From a virus, in the IMG/VR virus record IMGVR_UViG_3300031951_001292, positions 1 to 22,573 of that record: a stretch of DNA of 22,573 nucleotides; one strand, written 5' to 3'. The translations under genes were made by a program, and so were the position numbers. Under the pieces are notes generated by a model. It saw only the letters and a list, made by a program, of their open reading frames with translations, was not told the origin of the DNA and did no database searches. Below are positions 1 to 7,637 of the stretch, piece after piece (within the stretch, counting starts at the first letter, position 1; each line of letters starts with the position of its first letter).

Positions 1-62
1 CGAACTCGCTCAATGTGGCGAAAGGTGTCATTGTTTGTCGCCTTCTGTTCAGTCGTCAGCAT
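1..62 (-). CDS. 5' end of an unidentified phage gene (runs off the left edge)
   Basis: An ATG at 62 is preceded by a strong ribosome binding site (AAGGAGAGG, about 5 bases upstream) and opens a frame that stays open to the window edge. About 20 residues are visible, beginning MLTTEQKATNNDTF and continuing RHIERV. The TFRHIERV stretch recalls the opening of small phage proteins of the DUF5662 kind, but that is a memory-based guess on very little sequence. Unlike most genes here it is separated from its upstream neighbour by about 60 bases holding interleaved repeats, and it has its own good ribosome binding site, so it may be expressed separately from the upstream cluster. Confidence is good that a gene starts here and low for its identity. 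Confidence 0.6.
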   Translation of the reverse strand, partial: MLTTEQKATNNDTFRHIERV

Positions 63-96
63 TAAATCCTCTCCTTCGCAACTCAATGCCTTCAGT

Positions 97-129
97 GCGC
101 TAGGCTGTGGGTGTAGCGCAGCGCTAGGC
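97..129. repeat. Interleaved direct and inverted repeats in the gap before the leftmost gene
   Basis: GCGCTAGGC occurs at 97-105 and again at 121-129. Between them TAGCGC at 114-119 can pair with either GCGCTA copy, giving a perfect odd palindrome (TAGCGC-A-GCGCTA, 114-126) or a hairpin with an 11-base loop (97-119). The stop codon of the upstream gene (124-126) lies inside the right-hand copy. Two mutually exclusive hairpins could form in the transcript, as in an attenuator or a weak terminator. No T-tract follows on the minus strand, so I do not call a terminator. It may equally be an operator. Confidence 0.4.
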
Positions 130-441
130 CGGAGGCGTCGATGGCGGCAGCAACGCCAACGCCTCGCCAATCGGCACCACATCCACGCTGGGCAGCAGAA
201 CAGCCTTATCTGCCGCCTGCCACATAGCGTGGAGCAAGCCGCCCGGCTCGCACTCCGTCAGGATGTCAGCGGTCAGCATGAGCCGCCCATCGGTAAGGGC
301 CAGCGGAACCGGCACGCACTTTTGCGATCCATGCTCCGCGTGCAACTGGGCGAGCCGACCGGCGAGGGCTGGAGTGAACAGAAGGGCGTGATTGCAGCCC
401 CACTCATAGCCAATCGGGAATGTTACGTCTGCCAGTGTCAT
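124..441 (-). CDS. Hypothetical protein, 105 aa
   Basis: The ATG at 441 overlaps the stop of the upstream fibre gene as ATGA, which decides the start; a longer in-frame extension would lie wholly inside the fibre gene. The protein begins MTLADVTFPIGYEWGC and shows no transmembrane segment or signal peptide. It alternates short hydrophobic stretches with polar turns, consistent with a small globular or beta-rich protein. The proline-rich end (LLPPSTPPA) is probably disordered. Translational coupling to a tail-fibre-like gene suggests a fibre-associated role, such as a chaperone or small virion protein, but this rests on position only. I do not recognise the family. Confidence 0.65.
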   Translation of the reverse strand: MTLADVTFPIGYEWGCNHALLFTPALAGRLAQLHAEHGSQKCVPVPLALTDGRLMLTADILTECEPGGLLHAMWQAADKAVLLPSVDVVPIGEALALLPPSTPPA

Positions 442-1967
442 AGGACGTTCGCCATTGCGGAGACAAGCGTGGAGAGTCGGGCATCTAGCAGTGCAAGGTT
501 TAATGCCGTTCCGGTGGAGTAGAACGAAAGCCTTGCGTCTGAGCGGTTTGCTGTTGTTCCCTGTTGTGCGAAAAAGTGAATATCTCCGCTGCCGCCCGAC
601 GCAGAACTTTGCGATACCGTCGCGATTGTACCCGCCGTGCGATACGTAAAGGATGCCGACGCGGAACGGCTCATGCCCTTCAATCCTGTCAAACGCGAGA
701 ACGCACCAAAGCTTGCCGTCGATGTTGCCCGGCAGGCACCGCCTTCCGCATTTCCTGCAAATGGGAAGTTGTAGCATTGCGTAGTCACTGGCGAGGACGC
801 GCTACCAAAATACATGCCGTAATCGCCGAGAGGAGCGGACAGCAACTCCGAACACCACACGACACAGTGAAAGTCGTCCTGCGGATCGGAGTTGTGCGGT
901 CTATTGCTGTCCAGGAATTTTGTTGTCTTGTTTCCCTTGAGTCCTGGCGATGCACCGCCGCGAACATAATCCGCTGTTACAAATGGGCCGTTATTCGTCG
1001 GGGCCGTCCCAACCAGCGGCGTCAACGCACCGGCCAGCGTGCGAGCGCCCATCAAAATGCAGGACGCCCGAATTGCACTCCAGATGCCGTCTGCCTTGCA
1101 GCCCACGACGAAATTGTTGATCGCATCGCGGACGCTAGTTTCCAGCGCCTGCCCATCAGCGGTTTCAACGGCGGTGATGTAGGCGTTGGCGTCGGCGTCG
1201 GCGTAGGTCGGGGGCGTGTATTGCGGAATTGCAAAGCCCCACTTGCTGCTCAAATAATTTACCACCGACGACCTTTCGGCAGCACTGAGCGAACGATTGT
1301 AAAAGATCACTTCGCCAATGTGGCCGACGAAATGCTGGAAGGGCGACGATGCGTTACGGCATCCAAGGGCGACGTTGACCGCTTCGGCAGTTGTGGTTGT
1401 CGGCGTGGAGGTTCCGGTGATGCCTTCGTTGAATCTCGCCTGAACAACCGACCCGTTGTAGTCAAACGTAAATAAGCCGTTGACAAACGCTGGAAATGAA
1501 GGACTGTTGGGATTGTTTGCGCCGTTACTGACGAACAATACAGCGCTAGTGATTTGCGCAAGCTGTAGCTGGCCATTGCCTTTTCCAAACAGGGTTTTCA
1601 CAAGAGCGCTGCCGTCTGTGCTGCGGCAGAGAATGTAGATCGACCAAGGATTCCCCGGCGCGGAAACCAAGTTGTTTCCGCCAATCGTTTGCGAACCAAG
1701 GTCTAAAAATCTACCGCTGTTAAAGGTGACTCCAGGCCTGCCGGAAATGGCCGATGCCGTCAGCGCGGGCTGGCTCCCCGTAGTCGCCTGCGAAAACGCC
1801 TGACCAAGCCCGCTCTTGTCTCTCCACTCGCTGACGCCAGTTCCGGTCGTGAGCGTGCTTGAATCCATCGCGTCCCACCAGCCGCCAAGACCAGCAATCG
1901 AACGCGGATCGAACGCACCGGCAGTCGCGGAGGCTCGCGGTCGCAGGAGTCGGGGCGACATTGGCAT
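438..1967 (-). CDS. LamG/concanavalin-like tail fibre or receptor-binding protein, 509 aa
   Basis: The frame is open far upstream, but that part is arginine-rich shadow sequence over the preceding gene; the first plausible starts are ATG at 1967 and ATG at 1961, neither with a good ribosome binding site. Residues about 24-245 look like a LamG/jelly-roll lectin-type domain: the opening GLGGWWDAMDSS, the WRDKSG turn, and the closing HIGEVIFYNRSLSAAER followed by VVNYLSSKWGF are typical. A short PPTYADADANAY linker (about 252-263) leads to a C-terminal domain (about 262-509) with VETADGQALE and NNFVVGCKADGIW, a module I associate with tail proteins of environmental phages. The likely job is glycan or receptor binding at the tail tip. 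It is one of the last genes of the structural block. Confidence 0.8.
   Translation of the reverse strand: MPMSPRLLRPRASATAGAFDPRSIAGLGGWWDAMDSSTLTTGTGVSEWRDKSGLGQAFSQATTGSQPALTASAISGRPGVTFNSGRFLDLGSQTIGGNNLVSAPGNPWSIYILCRSTDGSALVKTLFGKGNGQLQLAQITSAVLFVSNGANNPNSPSFPAFVNGLFTFDYNGSVVQARFNEGITGTSTPTTTTAEAVNVALGCRNASSPFQHFVGHIGEVIFYNRSLSAAERSSVVNYLSSKWGFAIPQYTPPTYADADANAYITAVETADGQALETSVRDAINNFVVGCKADGIWSAIRASCILMGARTLAGALTPLVGTAPTNNGPFVTADYVRGGASPGLKGNKTTKFLDSNRPHNSDPQDDFHCVVWCSELLSAPLGDYGMYFGSASSPVTTQCYNFPFAGNAEGGACRATSTASFGAFSRLTGLKGMSRSASASFTYRTAGTIATVSQSSASGGSGDIHFFAQQGTTANRSDARLSFYSTGTALNLALLDARLSTLVSAMANVL
1176..1209. repeat. Short GGCGTC-type tandem repeat encoding a fibre linker
   Basis: Near-perfect hexamer units (GGCGTT, GGCGTC, GGCGTC, GGCGTA on the plus strand) lie exactly at the boundary between the lectin-like N-terminal domain and the C-terminal domain of the fibre protein. 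On the coding strand they read as the Ala-Asp repeats of the linker. Such repeats can change length or serve as crossover points for swapping fibre domains. This is inference from position and sequence. Confidence 0.45.
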
Positions 1968-2011
1968 GGCTTGTGCGCTACCGTAGGGATGTAAGGTCAG
2001 TGTACCAGACG

Positions 2012-2488
2012 CTACAAGGCGGCTGGAATCAAGTCGGTGTTTCGTTTGATCGGTGCGAGGTCGGTGCTCTTGGCAACGCCGTAGCTTGTCAGCGCCTGCT
2101 CGATGCCAGCGCCGCCATCTGCGGTCACAACGGTGGATGCGGCTGACTGAATCAAGAGGGTTTGGACTCCTGCGGAGTAGGCGATTGGGTCGCCTCCTGG
2201 TCCGCCGACGAGGTTTCCGCCGGCGACTCGGGCGACGTAGTTTCCAGCGGCAAAACGAAGCTGCCACGCCCCCAATAGTTCGACGGTGAGGCCGACTTGT
2301 ACGCCTTGCCCGAGGCTGACAAGCCCTGATCCTGCGGCGATTCGCTCATAGATCACGCCCTCCTCGCTCGCCTGGGCGAGCTTGCAGGCAAGGTACAGAT
2401 CGCCGCAATCAACGTCCGAGACGCCTTCGGCCACGTCGATCTTCGACGTTGCGAAATTGAACGTGTACGGGCCGGTGAGAAATGACAT
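2012..2488 (-). CDS. Probable phage structural (tail) protein, 158 aa
   Basis: The protein starts MSFLTGPYTFNFATSKID at ATG 2488, 3 bases after the stop of the upstream gene. It is rich in Gly, Ala, Val, Ser and Thr, with alternating hydrophobic residues that suggest beta structure. The segment YLACKLAQASEEGVIYERI looks helical. The end (APIKRNTDLIPAAL) resembles short C-terminal tails that mediate assembly. There is no signal peptide or membrane helix. It sits between two large virion-type proteins and is read in the same direction, so a baseplate or tail-tip role is likely. The exact family is not recognised. Confidence 0.7.
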   Translation of the reverse strand: MSFLTGPYTFNFATSKIDVAEGVSDVDCGDLYLACKLAQASEEGVIYERIAAGSGLVSLGQGVQVGLTVELLGAWQLRFAAGNYVARVAGGNLVGGPGGDPIAYSAGVQTLLIQSAASTVVTADGGAGIEQALTSYGVAKSTDLAPIKRNTDLIPAAL

Positions 2489-2491
2489 GGC

Positions 2492-3928
2492 TTACACATC
2501 GGAGTTACGGCTGGCATTGACGCTGGCACCGGCAGACGTGACCGACAGGAGCGTGGAAAACGGAATGATCGGGGCCACGCCCGAGCCGTTTCGCACGTCC
2601 ACGCGAGCCGAGAAGTTGCTGCTGTAGATGAACGTGACGCTCTCAGACGCACCACTCGCCACGCGATCGACGTAAGGCACGAACACGTCGTCGGCCGTGA
2701 CGATATTCCCAGCCAGGGCGGGCGACAAACCCGAGAACGTCTTCGTCCCAGCGTTAAACGCGGAGTAGGTGTACCGCAGCCCCTTGATGCGGATCACGCC
2801 CGACGAGGGCGTGTCGGTCTTGATGTTCTCGACCACCGTGAGCGACGTGGCCCCGGCGCTCGCCGCGACGGGGGTGTATTCGTCCCGCAGGATGCCGCCG
2901 CTGCCGTTCTCGCGAGCCACGAGCACGCGGTCACCGCTGACGAGGTTGCCCACCGTGATGCCGATGAGCGTCGGGGGCGTCTGCGTCGTGCCATCGTCGG
3001 CGATCAACTGGTAACGGGTGGACTCGCCCGAGAGCACGCCCGTCACGAACCAGCCACGCGCGGCGAACAGGGTGCCACCGGCAAACGTGCCGAACGGGGC
3101 CGCTGGAATCTCGGTGTAGGCCGAGTTGAGCACGCGATAACGCCAGCCGGGAATCCCGTTGAGCGTCGTCGTGCTTCCCTCCCGAGTCACATACTGGAGG
3201 TACTGATAAGCCTCCTGAAGCGTGCAGCCGTTCGAGAGCGTGATCGTGCCACGGTAGAGCTTCGGCCCGTTGCCGTTGCCGAGGTCTTGCGTGGTGTTGC
3301 CGAAGGTGATCGACACCTTCGAGGACAGGGCCGCCGCCTGGGCCTCGGAGAGCACGACGTTGGGATCGACGGCGGTCGAGAGAGCCGCGTTGCTCTCGCC
3401 ACCCGCCGAGAGGTTCACGTCGAAGTGCGAGTAGGTTTGGCCGAACTTCCGCGAGAACGCGGTCACGTTGCCCGAGTCGATGAGCGATCCAGCCGACCGC
3501 ACCTTGACGAGAATCTGGACGTGGCCGTCAGCCCAAAACTTCGTCAGCTTGTTGCCGCTCTGCACGACGTAGATCGGCGAGCCAGCGACGATGCCACCGA
3601 TCGTCTTAAGACCTGAATACTGCGTGTTGCCGCCATCCTGCTTGACCGACCCGAAGTTGATGTATTGCGCCGCGTCGTCGTCGAGGTTGAACGCGACCGC
3701 GCCGCTCGTGAGCAGGTTGAGTCGAGACGCCACGGCCACGTCGCGCGGGCCGTCGAGCCGCGACGGGTTGGGGGCGAGGATGTCTACGAGGTCGTTCGAC
3801 GTTGCCGCCGCGTCGTCGGCCAGGTCTTGCAGCCAGGCGTGGAGATCGAGCACCGAGTAGACCGTGGTGCCGCTGACGTGGCGAATGTCGCCGTTCGCGG
3901 AGATCGAGAAGTCATTGAAGATGCTCAT
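2492..3928 (-). CDS. Large phage virion protein (tail/fibre type), 478 aa
   Basis: The start at ATG 3928 follows the stop of the upstream gene (3932) almost directly. The opening MSIFNDFSISANGDIRHVSG resembles virion proteins in which a 'frame number' or index is declared before repeated beta modules. Residues 80-480 are Gly/Ser/Thr/Val-rich with many short beta-type segments, for example around VQILVKVRSAG and YQLIADDGTT, and few charged helices. No enzymatic motif is seen. The tandem arrangement with the 771-, 158- and 509-residue proteins indicates a tail or fibre assembly operon. It could be a fibre, a tail spike lacking obvious catalytic residues, or a decoration protein. Confidence 0.75.
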   Translation of the reverse strand: MSIFNDFSISANGDIRHVSGTTVYSVLDLHAWLQDLADDAAATSNDLVDILAPNPSRLDGPRDVAVASRLNLLTSGAVAFNLDDDAAQYINFGSVKQDGGNTQYSGLKTIGGIVAGSPIYVVQSGNKLTKFWADGHVQILVKVRSAGSLIDSGNVTAFSRKFGQTYSHFDVNLSAGGESNAALSTAVDPNVVLSEAQAAALSSKVSITFGNTTQDLGNGNGPKLYRGTITLSNGCTLQEAYQYLQYVTREGSTTTLNGIPGWRYRVLNSAYTEIPAAPFGTFAGGTLFAARGWFVTGVLSGESTRYQLIADDGTTQTPPTLIGITVGNLVSGDRVLVARENGSGGILRDEYTPVAASAGATSLTVVENIKTDTPSSGVIRIKGLRYTYSAFNAGTKTFSGLSPALAGNIVTADDVFVPYVDRVASGASESVTFIYSSNFSARVDVRNGSGVAPIIPFSTLLSVTSAGASVNASRNSDV

Positions 3929-3931
3929 GGG

Positions 3932-6247
3932 TTAGCCCTCTGACTGCAAAAGTAACGTGGACGAAAAGCCTGCGGACGAGATCGTTCCGGCGATTCGTCC
4001 CTCGATGTAATTCGGCGGGCCGCTCGCCTTGCGTGCCCAGCCCGAGACGTTGACCGGCGTGCCGCCCGCCCACACGGCGGAAATCTGCCCGCTGGCGTTG
4101 GTGGTGCCGCTGATGACCGTGACGTTGGCGTCGGTTCGCACGAGCACGCGCACGCCCGAGATCGGAAGGGATGTGGCCGCGTCGATGCACGTCACGGTCG
4201 CGGTGACTTGCGGCTGGTCGAACACGACCGTAGCCCCCGCCGTGTCAAACGTGGGCGTCGCCTGCCCCGCCGCGAGGAGGATCGTGACCGTGCCGCTCGT
4301 CGCCAGCACGTTGATCGGCTTCGCGTAGCCGCTGTAGGTGGCGTTCGACAGATCGACCGTCCCGGTGCCAAACACCTCGACGGCGTAGGTCTCCGATCCC
4401 TTGGTGAACGACGCCCCGACGGCGCTGCCGCCGTCTGCGAGCCGCAACGCGGCGTCGGTCGCGACGCTGGTCTTGATGATGCAGTTGTCGAAACTCGACC
4501 CCTTGCCGTCGATCTTGCGGCAGCGTGCGAACGTCGCGCCGACCATCGGCACGCCCGTGCGGGCCGTCACGTTCCACCCAAGGAACGTCCCCGCGAATCC
4601 GTAGGTCGCCGCCGTGCTGCTCGCGGGATCGATCACGAAATCTTGGACGGTCGCGGTGCCTGTGATGCCTGCATCGAGGCGGATCGTATCGCTCGCCCCG
4701 GCCCGCACGCGGATCGTCTGCCGGTTCGCAGCGACCGCATAGCCACCCACGCCACCGGGGCGCGGGTATTCGAGCGACTGCGCCTCGTTGTCGATGTAGG
4801 TCACGGCTGAGCCGTCGCCCAACTGGAAGGGCAGCGCCACGACCTGTTGCCCCTGCCCCTGCGCCAACGCCAGATTCCACGCTGCGCCACTGGCGAGCAT
4901 GGCAGCGACGGTGCGAGCTGTGATCGGGTTGGTTGGCCCGCCGCCCGTCAGCGTGAGCGGAGTGGCGAACGGCTGGATGCACTCGGCGCGCAGGTTGAAG
5001 ATTCGCCCGGCCGTGAATGCGCCGGTCTGGCGGTACGCGATGCCGCGCCGCGTGATCGCCGACAGGTCTGGTGGCGTGGTGCTGCCGTCCACTCGCACCT
5101 CGTCGGGCAGGTGGCGCACGAGCGTAATGAAGGGAACGCTTTCCGTTCGCGTCGCGAACCGGTAGACCGACCAGTTGCCCGCAGCATCCTCGAAATAGTG
5201 CAGCAAGCCGAGCGGGTCGTCTTGGGTGAAGAAGGCTCGCTGAAGGAACAAACACCACAGGCCCGTCGTCAGGTTCGCAGGCGCGGGCAAATCCCACCGC
5301 ACGCCGTAGACCACGTTGCCGACGCCGGGCGGGTTGAGCGTGATGGTGCGAAACCAGTTCTCGATCAGCGGAGCCGCATTTCCCGGCGTTATCGAGGTCG
5401 TGATGCTGCTGAGGTTTACAACCGGCCAGCCTGCAATCGTGCTGCGAACAAAACTGAGTTGCGTGAGGCTCGACAAGCCGAAGTTGCCGTCGGCGAAATA
5501 GTCGAAAATCTTCGTCGGCGGATTCGCCACACCGAATGGCCGCGCACCGCCGGTCTTGTTGCGGACGGCAATCGTCCAGAGTTGCGCGCGATTGCTAGTG
5601 CCGCCGTGGACCATCTGATAGGTCGGCGTCGCCCCCGCCGTCGGCGCGGCCCGCGTGGAAATCATCATCTTGACCTGCGGCTGGGTCGTTCCAGCGTCGT
5701 CGCCGACGCGCGCCACATTGAGGTCCACGCCCCAGAACGGATCAGGTGATTCAAATGCCGTACCGCTATTGCCGAAGGCCATCACCTGCACCAGCAGGCA
5801 GTCGGGCGCGGTGGTCGTGACGCTCGGGATCGTAAAAGTTCGCGCTGCCGTCGGCGGGTCTGATCGCGCCGTCACGTTGATCCACGACTGATCCGCCACG
5901 TCGGGGGCGTCACGGATCACAAAGGCCGCCACGGCCCAGCGGTTGACCGCACCGCCGCCAATCGTCGGCGCAGTGGGCAGCGTCACGCCGTCGTATTTCG
6001 TCCACCAGATTTGTGCCGAAAAGTTCGCGCCGATGCGCGGCGCGTTCGTGTTGTCGAGTCGCGTCCATGTGCCGACGCTCGACGTGATCGTCAACGGCGT
6101 CGCGACACCACCGGCGTTGATCGCGGCGACCATGATGTAGTCGCCCGCGACGAGATCGCTGGCGGCGAACCACTCGGAGAACGTGACGCTCGCGGCGAGC
6201 ACGCCGTCGGTACGGGCCTGCCGCGTGATGTCGAGGACGTAAGCCAT
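3932..6247 (-). CDS. Large phage structural protein with C-terminal Ig-like domain, 771 aa
   Basis: The start ATG 6247 overlaps the upstream stop as TGATG. It is the longest gene in the window. The N-terminal 240 residues (MAYVLDITRQARTDG onward) look like a beta-sandwich with TFSEWFAASDLVAGDY and an internal WTIAVRNKTGG closing strand. The middle (about 250-650) is long, Gly/Ala/Thr-rich and includes right-handed repeat-like stretches such as FARCRKIDGKGSSFDNC, suggestive of a beta-helix. Residues about 680-771 resemble a CNA_B/carboxypeptidase-regulatory Ig-like domain (VTCIDAATSLPISGVRV, TNASGQISAVW). This is the kind of architecture found in phage tail fibres and appendages. No catalytic set was recognised. 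Confidence 0.8.
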   Translation of the reverse strand: MAYVLDITRQARTDGVLAASVTFSEWFAASDLVAGDYIMVAAINAGGVATPLTITSSVGTWTRLDNTNAPRIGANFSAQIWWTKYDGVTLPTAPTIGGGAVNRWAVAAFVIRDAPDVADQSWINVTARSDPPTAARTFTIPSVTTTAPDCLLVQVMAFGNSGTAFESPDPFWGVDLNVARVGDDAGTTQPQVKMMISTRAAPTAGATPTYQMVHGGTSNRAQLWTIAVRNKTGGARPFGVANPPTKIFDYFADGNFGLSSLTQLSFVRSTIAGWPVVNLSSITTSITPGNAAPLIENWFRTITLNPPGVGNVVYGVRWDLPAPANLTTGLWCLFLQRAFFTQDDPLGLLHYFEDAAGNWSVYRFATRTESVPFITLVRHLPDEVRVDGSTTPPDLSAITRRGIAYRQTGAFTAGRIFNLRAECIQPFATPLTLTGGGPTNPITARTVAAMLASGAAWNLALAQGQGQQVVALPFQLGDGSAVTYIDNEAQSLEYPRPGGVGGYAVAANRQTIRVRAGASDTIRLDAGITGTATVQDFVIDPASSTAATYGFAGTFLGWNVTARTGVPMVGATFARCRKIDGKGSSFDNCIIKTSVATDAALRLADGGSAVGASFTKGSETYAVEVFGTGTVDLSNATYSGYAKPINVLATSGTVTILLAAGQATPTFDTAGATVVFDQPQVTATVTCIDAATSLPISGVRVLVRTDANVTVISGTTNASGQISAVWAGGTPVNVSGWARKASGPPNYIEGRIAGTISSAGFSSTLLLQSEG

Positions 6248-6699
6248 CAGGCGTACCCCACGCTGGTGAGGGTGTCGCCCGTGTAGCCAAGCGTCTTCGT
6301 CGTGGCGATCCCCGCAGGCAGCGAGCCGGAGAGGACGATGCTCGCGAGCCGACCGGCCGAACGCACGAACGTCTTCACGACCGCGCCGCCCGGCGTCGCG
6401 TACGAGATCGACGCCAACTCACCCGCCGAGTAGGTGAGCGTCGCGGGGTAGGAGCGGAGGTTTTTGCTGACCGTCTCGTAGGTTTCGGGGGCGGGCGTGG
6501 AATCGCCGCTTGACGGCGGCACCGCCGGAGACACGACCGCCTGAAACACCGACGATTGAGAGACGCTCACCGGAGCCGGCAATGCACCGGCAACGGACAC
6601 CGCGACGGGCTGCGGGGCGGGCGTGCTGGCAAATACTGACTGCTCCGTCACAGCGACGCTCGGCGCGCTCGCCGCAACGGTCACTGTGATGTCGCTCAC
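6247..6699 (-). CDS. Probable tail-associated protein, 150 aa
   Basis: The start is GTG 6699, overlapping the upstream stop as GTGA. The N-terminal 75 residues are a low-complexity Val/Ser/Ala/Pro stretch with two similar segments (SVAVTEQSVFAST and PVSVSQSSVFQAV), an apparent small internal duplication likely to be extended or trimeric. The C-terminal half (PETYETVSKNLRSYPATLTY to the end) has paired beta strands with YSAGELASISYATPGG and GYTGDTLTSVGYA, two similar hairpins as in tail proteins carrying YD-like or 'Y-T-G-D-x-L' repeats. It lies immediately upstream of the 771-residue protein, so an adaptor or tip role is plausible. Confidence 0.65.
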   Translation of the reverse strand: MSDITVTVAASAPSVAVTEQSVFASTPAPQPVAVSVAGALPAPVSVSQSSVFQAVVSPAVPPSSGDSTPAPETYETVSKNLRSYPATLTYSAGELASISYATPGGAVVKTFVRSAGRLASIVLSGSLPAGIATTKTLGYTGDTLTSVGYA

Positions 6700-7013
6700 G
6701 GCAGCACCTCGACGAAACCCTGAAACAGCGTGCGGGTATTCCCGCCGACGGTGCCGACAACTTCCCAGCGATAGGTGCCGCGAGCCAGCGAAGCCGTCTG
6801 CGTGTCAGTCAGCGACACGACCGCGATGCCGTTGGCGTCGTCGGTGACGCTGACCGATAGCGGCAGGACAAGCGAGCCTGCGGTGACGGTGTAGATAGCC
6901 GCCGCAAGGGAGTAGCCCGTGAGGGGCATCGAAAAATCGAGGGTCACTGCGAAATCATCCCCCGCCCGGAACTCCAGGTTGAACCGGCCCGGTCGCTGGG
7001 AGAAGGTTTCCAT
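6696..7013 (-). CDS. Ig-like/baseplate-type structural protein, 105 aa
   Basis: The start ATG 7013 is one base past the upstream stop. The sequence METFSQRPGRFNLEFRAGDD, then FAVTLDFSMPLTGYSLAAAIYT, has the pattern of the N-terminal beta domain of phage BppU-like or tail-collar proteins, in which a G-D-D/T motif precedes a hydrophobic strand. Later strands include IAVVSLTDTQTASLARGTYRWEV split by turns, ending in GNTRTLFQGFVEVLP. This is a compact all-beta protein without catalytic residues. It begins the structural block after the holin-like gene. The assignment is by pattern only. Confidence 0.65.
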   Translation of the reverse strand: METFSQRPGRFNLEFRAGDDFAVTLDFSMPLTGYSLAAAIYTVTAGSLVLPLSVSVTDDANGIAVVSLTDTQTASLARGTYRWEVVGTVGGNTRTLFQGFVEVLP

Positions 7014-7014
7014 G

Positions 7015-7278
7015 TCAGTTCACGTCGCGCCCGGCGTCGGTGCCAGTCGCGGTCGTTCTCGGTTGTAACGCATAGAGCAAGCGGGTTTGCTCGGCGACCG
7101 CCTGCGAAATCTCCCGCTGCGTCTCGCTCAGGCTTTTCACAAACGATCTGTGCTCCTCGACCAGAGGCAGCAGCACGTCGTGCCGCAGCACCCAGCCAGC
7201 CGCCAACGCCACGAGCACCGGGAAACCCCAGCGTTCCATGATGCTGCCGACCGTGCCGCCAAGTTCTTCGCGCGTCAT
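7015..7278 (-). CDS. Holin-like small membrane protein, 87 aa
   Basis: The start ATG 7278 overlaps the upstream stop as ATGA. A short N-terminus with GGTVGSIMERWG leads into one hydrophobic helix (about residues 19-38, FPVLVALAAGWVLRHDVLLP), followed by a charged, probably coiled-coil segment (about 42-70) and a short polar tail. One helix plus a coiled coil is the layout of BhlA/UviB-like and similar putative phage holins. Holins permeabilise the inner membrane at the end of infection. The neighbouring genes encode another one-helix membrane protein, a lipoprotein and a cysteine peptidase, in keeping with a lysis cassette. It could instead be a tail-associated membrane protein. Confidence 0.55.
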   Translation of the reverse strand: MTREELGGTVGSIMERWGFPVLVALAAGWVLRHDVLLPLVEEHRSFVKSLSETQREISQAVAEQTRLLYALQPRTTATGTDAGRDVN

Positions 7279-7637
7279 TTCGTCAACTCGTGTTGCATCA
7301 CGGTGAGCAGTGCCCGGTGCGACAGCCGCTCAAGCCACCAAGTTACTAGCCACTGTACTACCGCCGCCGCAACGGCTTGCAGCAGGAAGATCCAGATGAA
7401 CCCGTACTCGCGCGGCTCCTGCCCGCTCATCGCCTGATGCTCACGCTTGATCTGGGTCAGCAACGCATGCACGTACACGTCCCGCTGCTGGTTGTCGCGG
7501 CAGGCGGCGAGGTAGTCGCCCGACCAGTTCGCGACCGAAAGCTGCACGAGGTCATTGACCGTGTCGCGGCCGACGAGCCTTTTGCGAATCGGCGGCAGGG
7601 CGGCCCAGCACTGGGCTTGGAGGTCGGCGAGGTTCAT
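7275..7637 (-). CDS. One-helix membrane protein of unknown function, 120 aa
   Basis: The start ATG 7637 overlaps the upstream stop as TGATG and has AAAGG about 7 bases upstream; an upstream extension lies inside the previous gene. The N-terminal 75 residues (MNLADLQAQCWAALPPIRKR onward) are soluble and probably helical, with Trp/Tyr-rich turns. A hydrophobic helix follows at about 78-102 (FIWIFLLQAVAAAVV then QWLVTWW), and a short basic tail ends in MQHELTK. The Trp-rich helix and small size would fit an accessory holin, an antiholin or a membrane anchor. Its position between a lipoprotein and a holin-like gene supports envelope work, but no family was recognised. Confidence 0.65.
   Translation of the reverse strand: MNLADLQAQCWAALPPIRKRLVGRDTVNDLVQLSVANWSGDYLAACRDNQQRDVYVHALLTQIKREHQAMSGQEPREYGFIWIFLLQAVAAAVVQWLVTWWLERLSHRALLTVMQHELTK

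Noticed and set aside
124-777. Longer form of the 105-residue gene starting at 777
   Set aside because: The additional 112 codons overlap the fibre gene completely, whereas the ATG at 441 forms an ATGA coupling with the fibre stop.
1176-1209. Diversity-generating retroelement variable region
   Set aside because: No reverse transcriptase and no near-identical template copy are visible in the window; the repeat is a simple linker microsatellite.
564-1475. Plus-strand frame with GVGVGVGVG run
   Set aside because: The glycine-valine run is the antisense reading of the repeat-coded Ala-Asp linker of the fibre protein; the rest is low-quality arginine-rich sequence.
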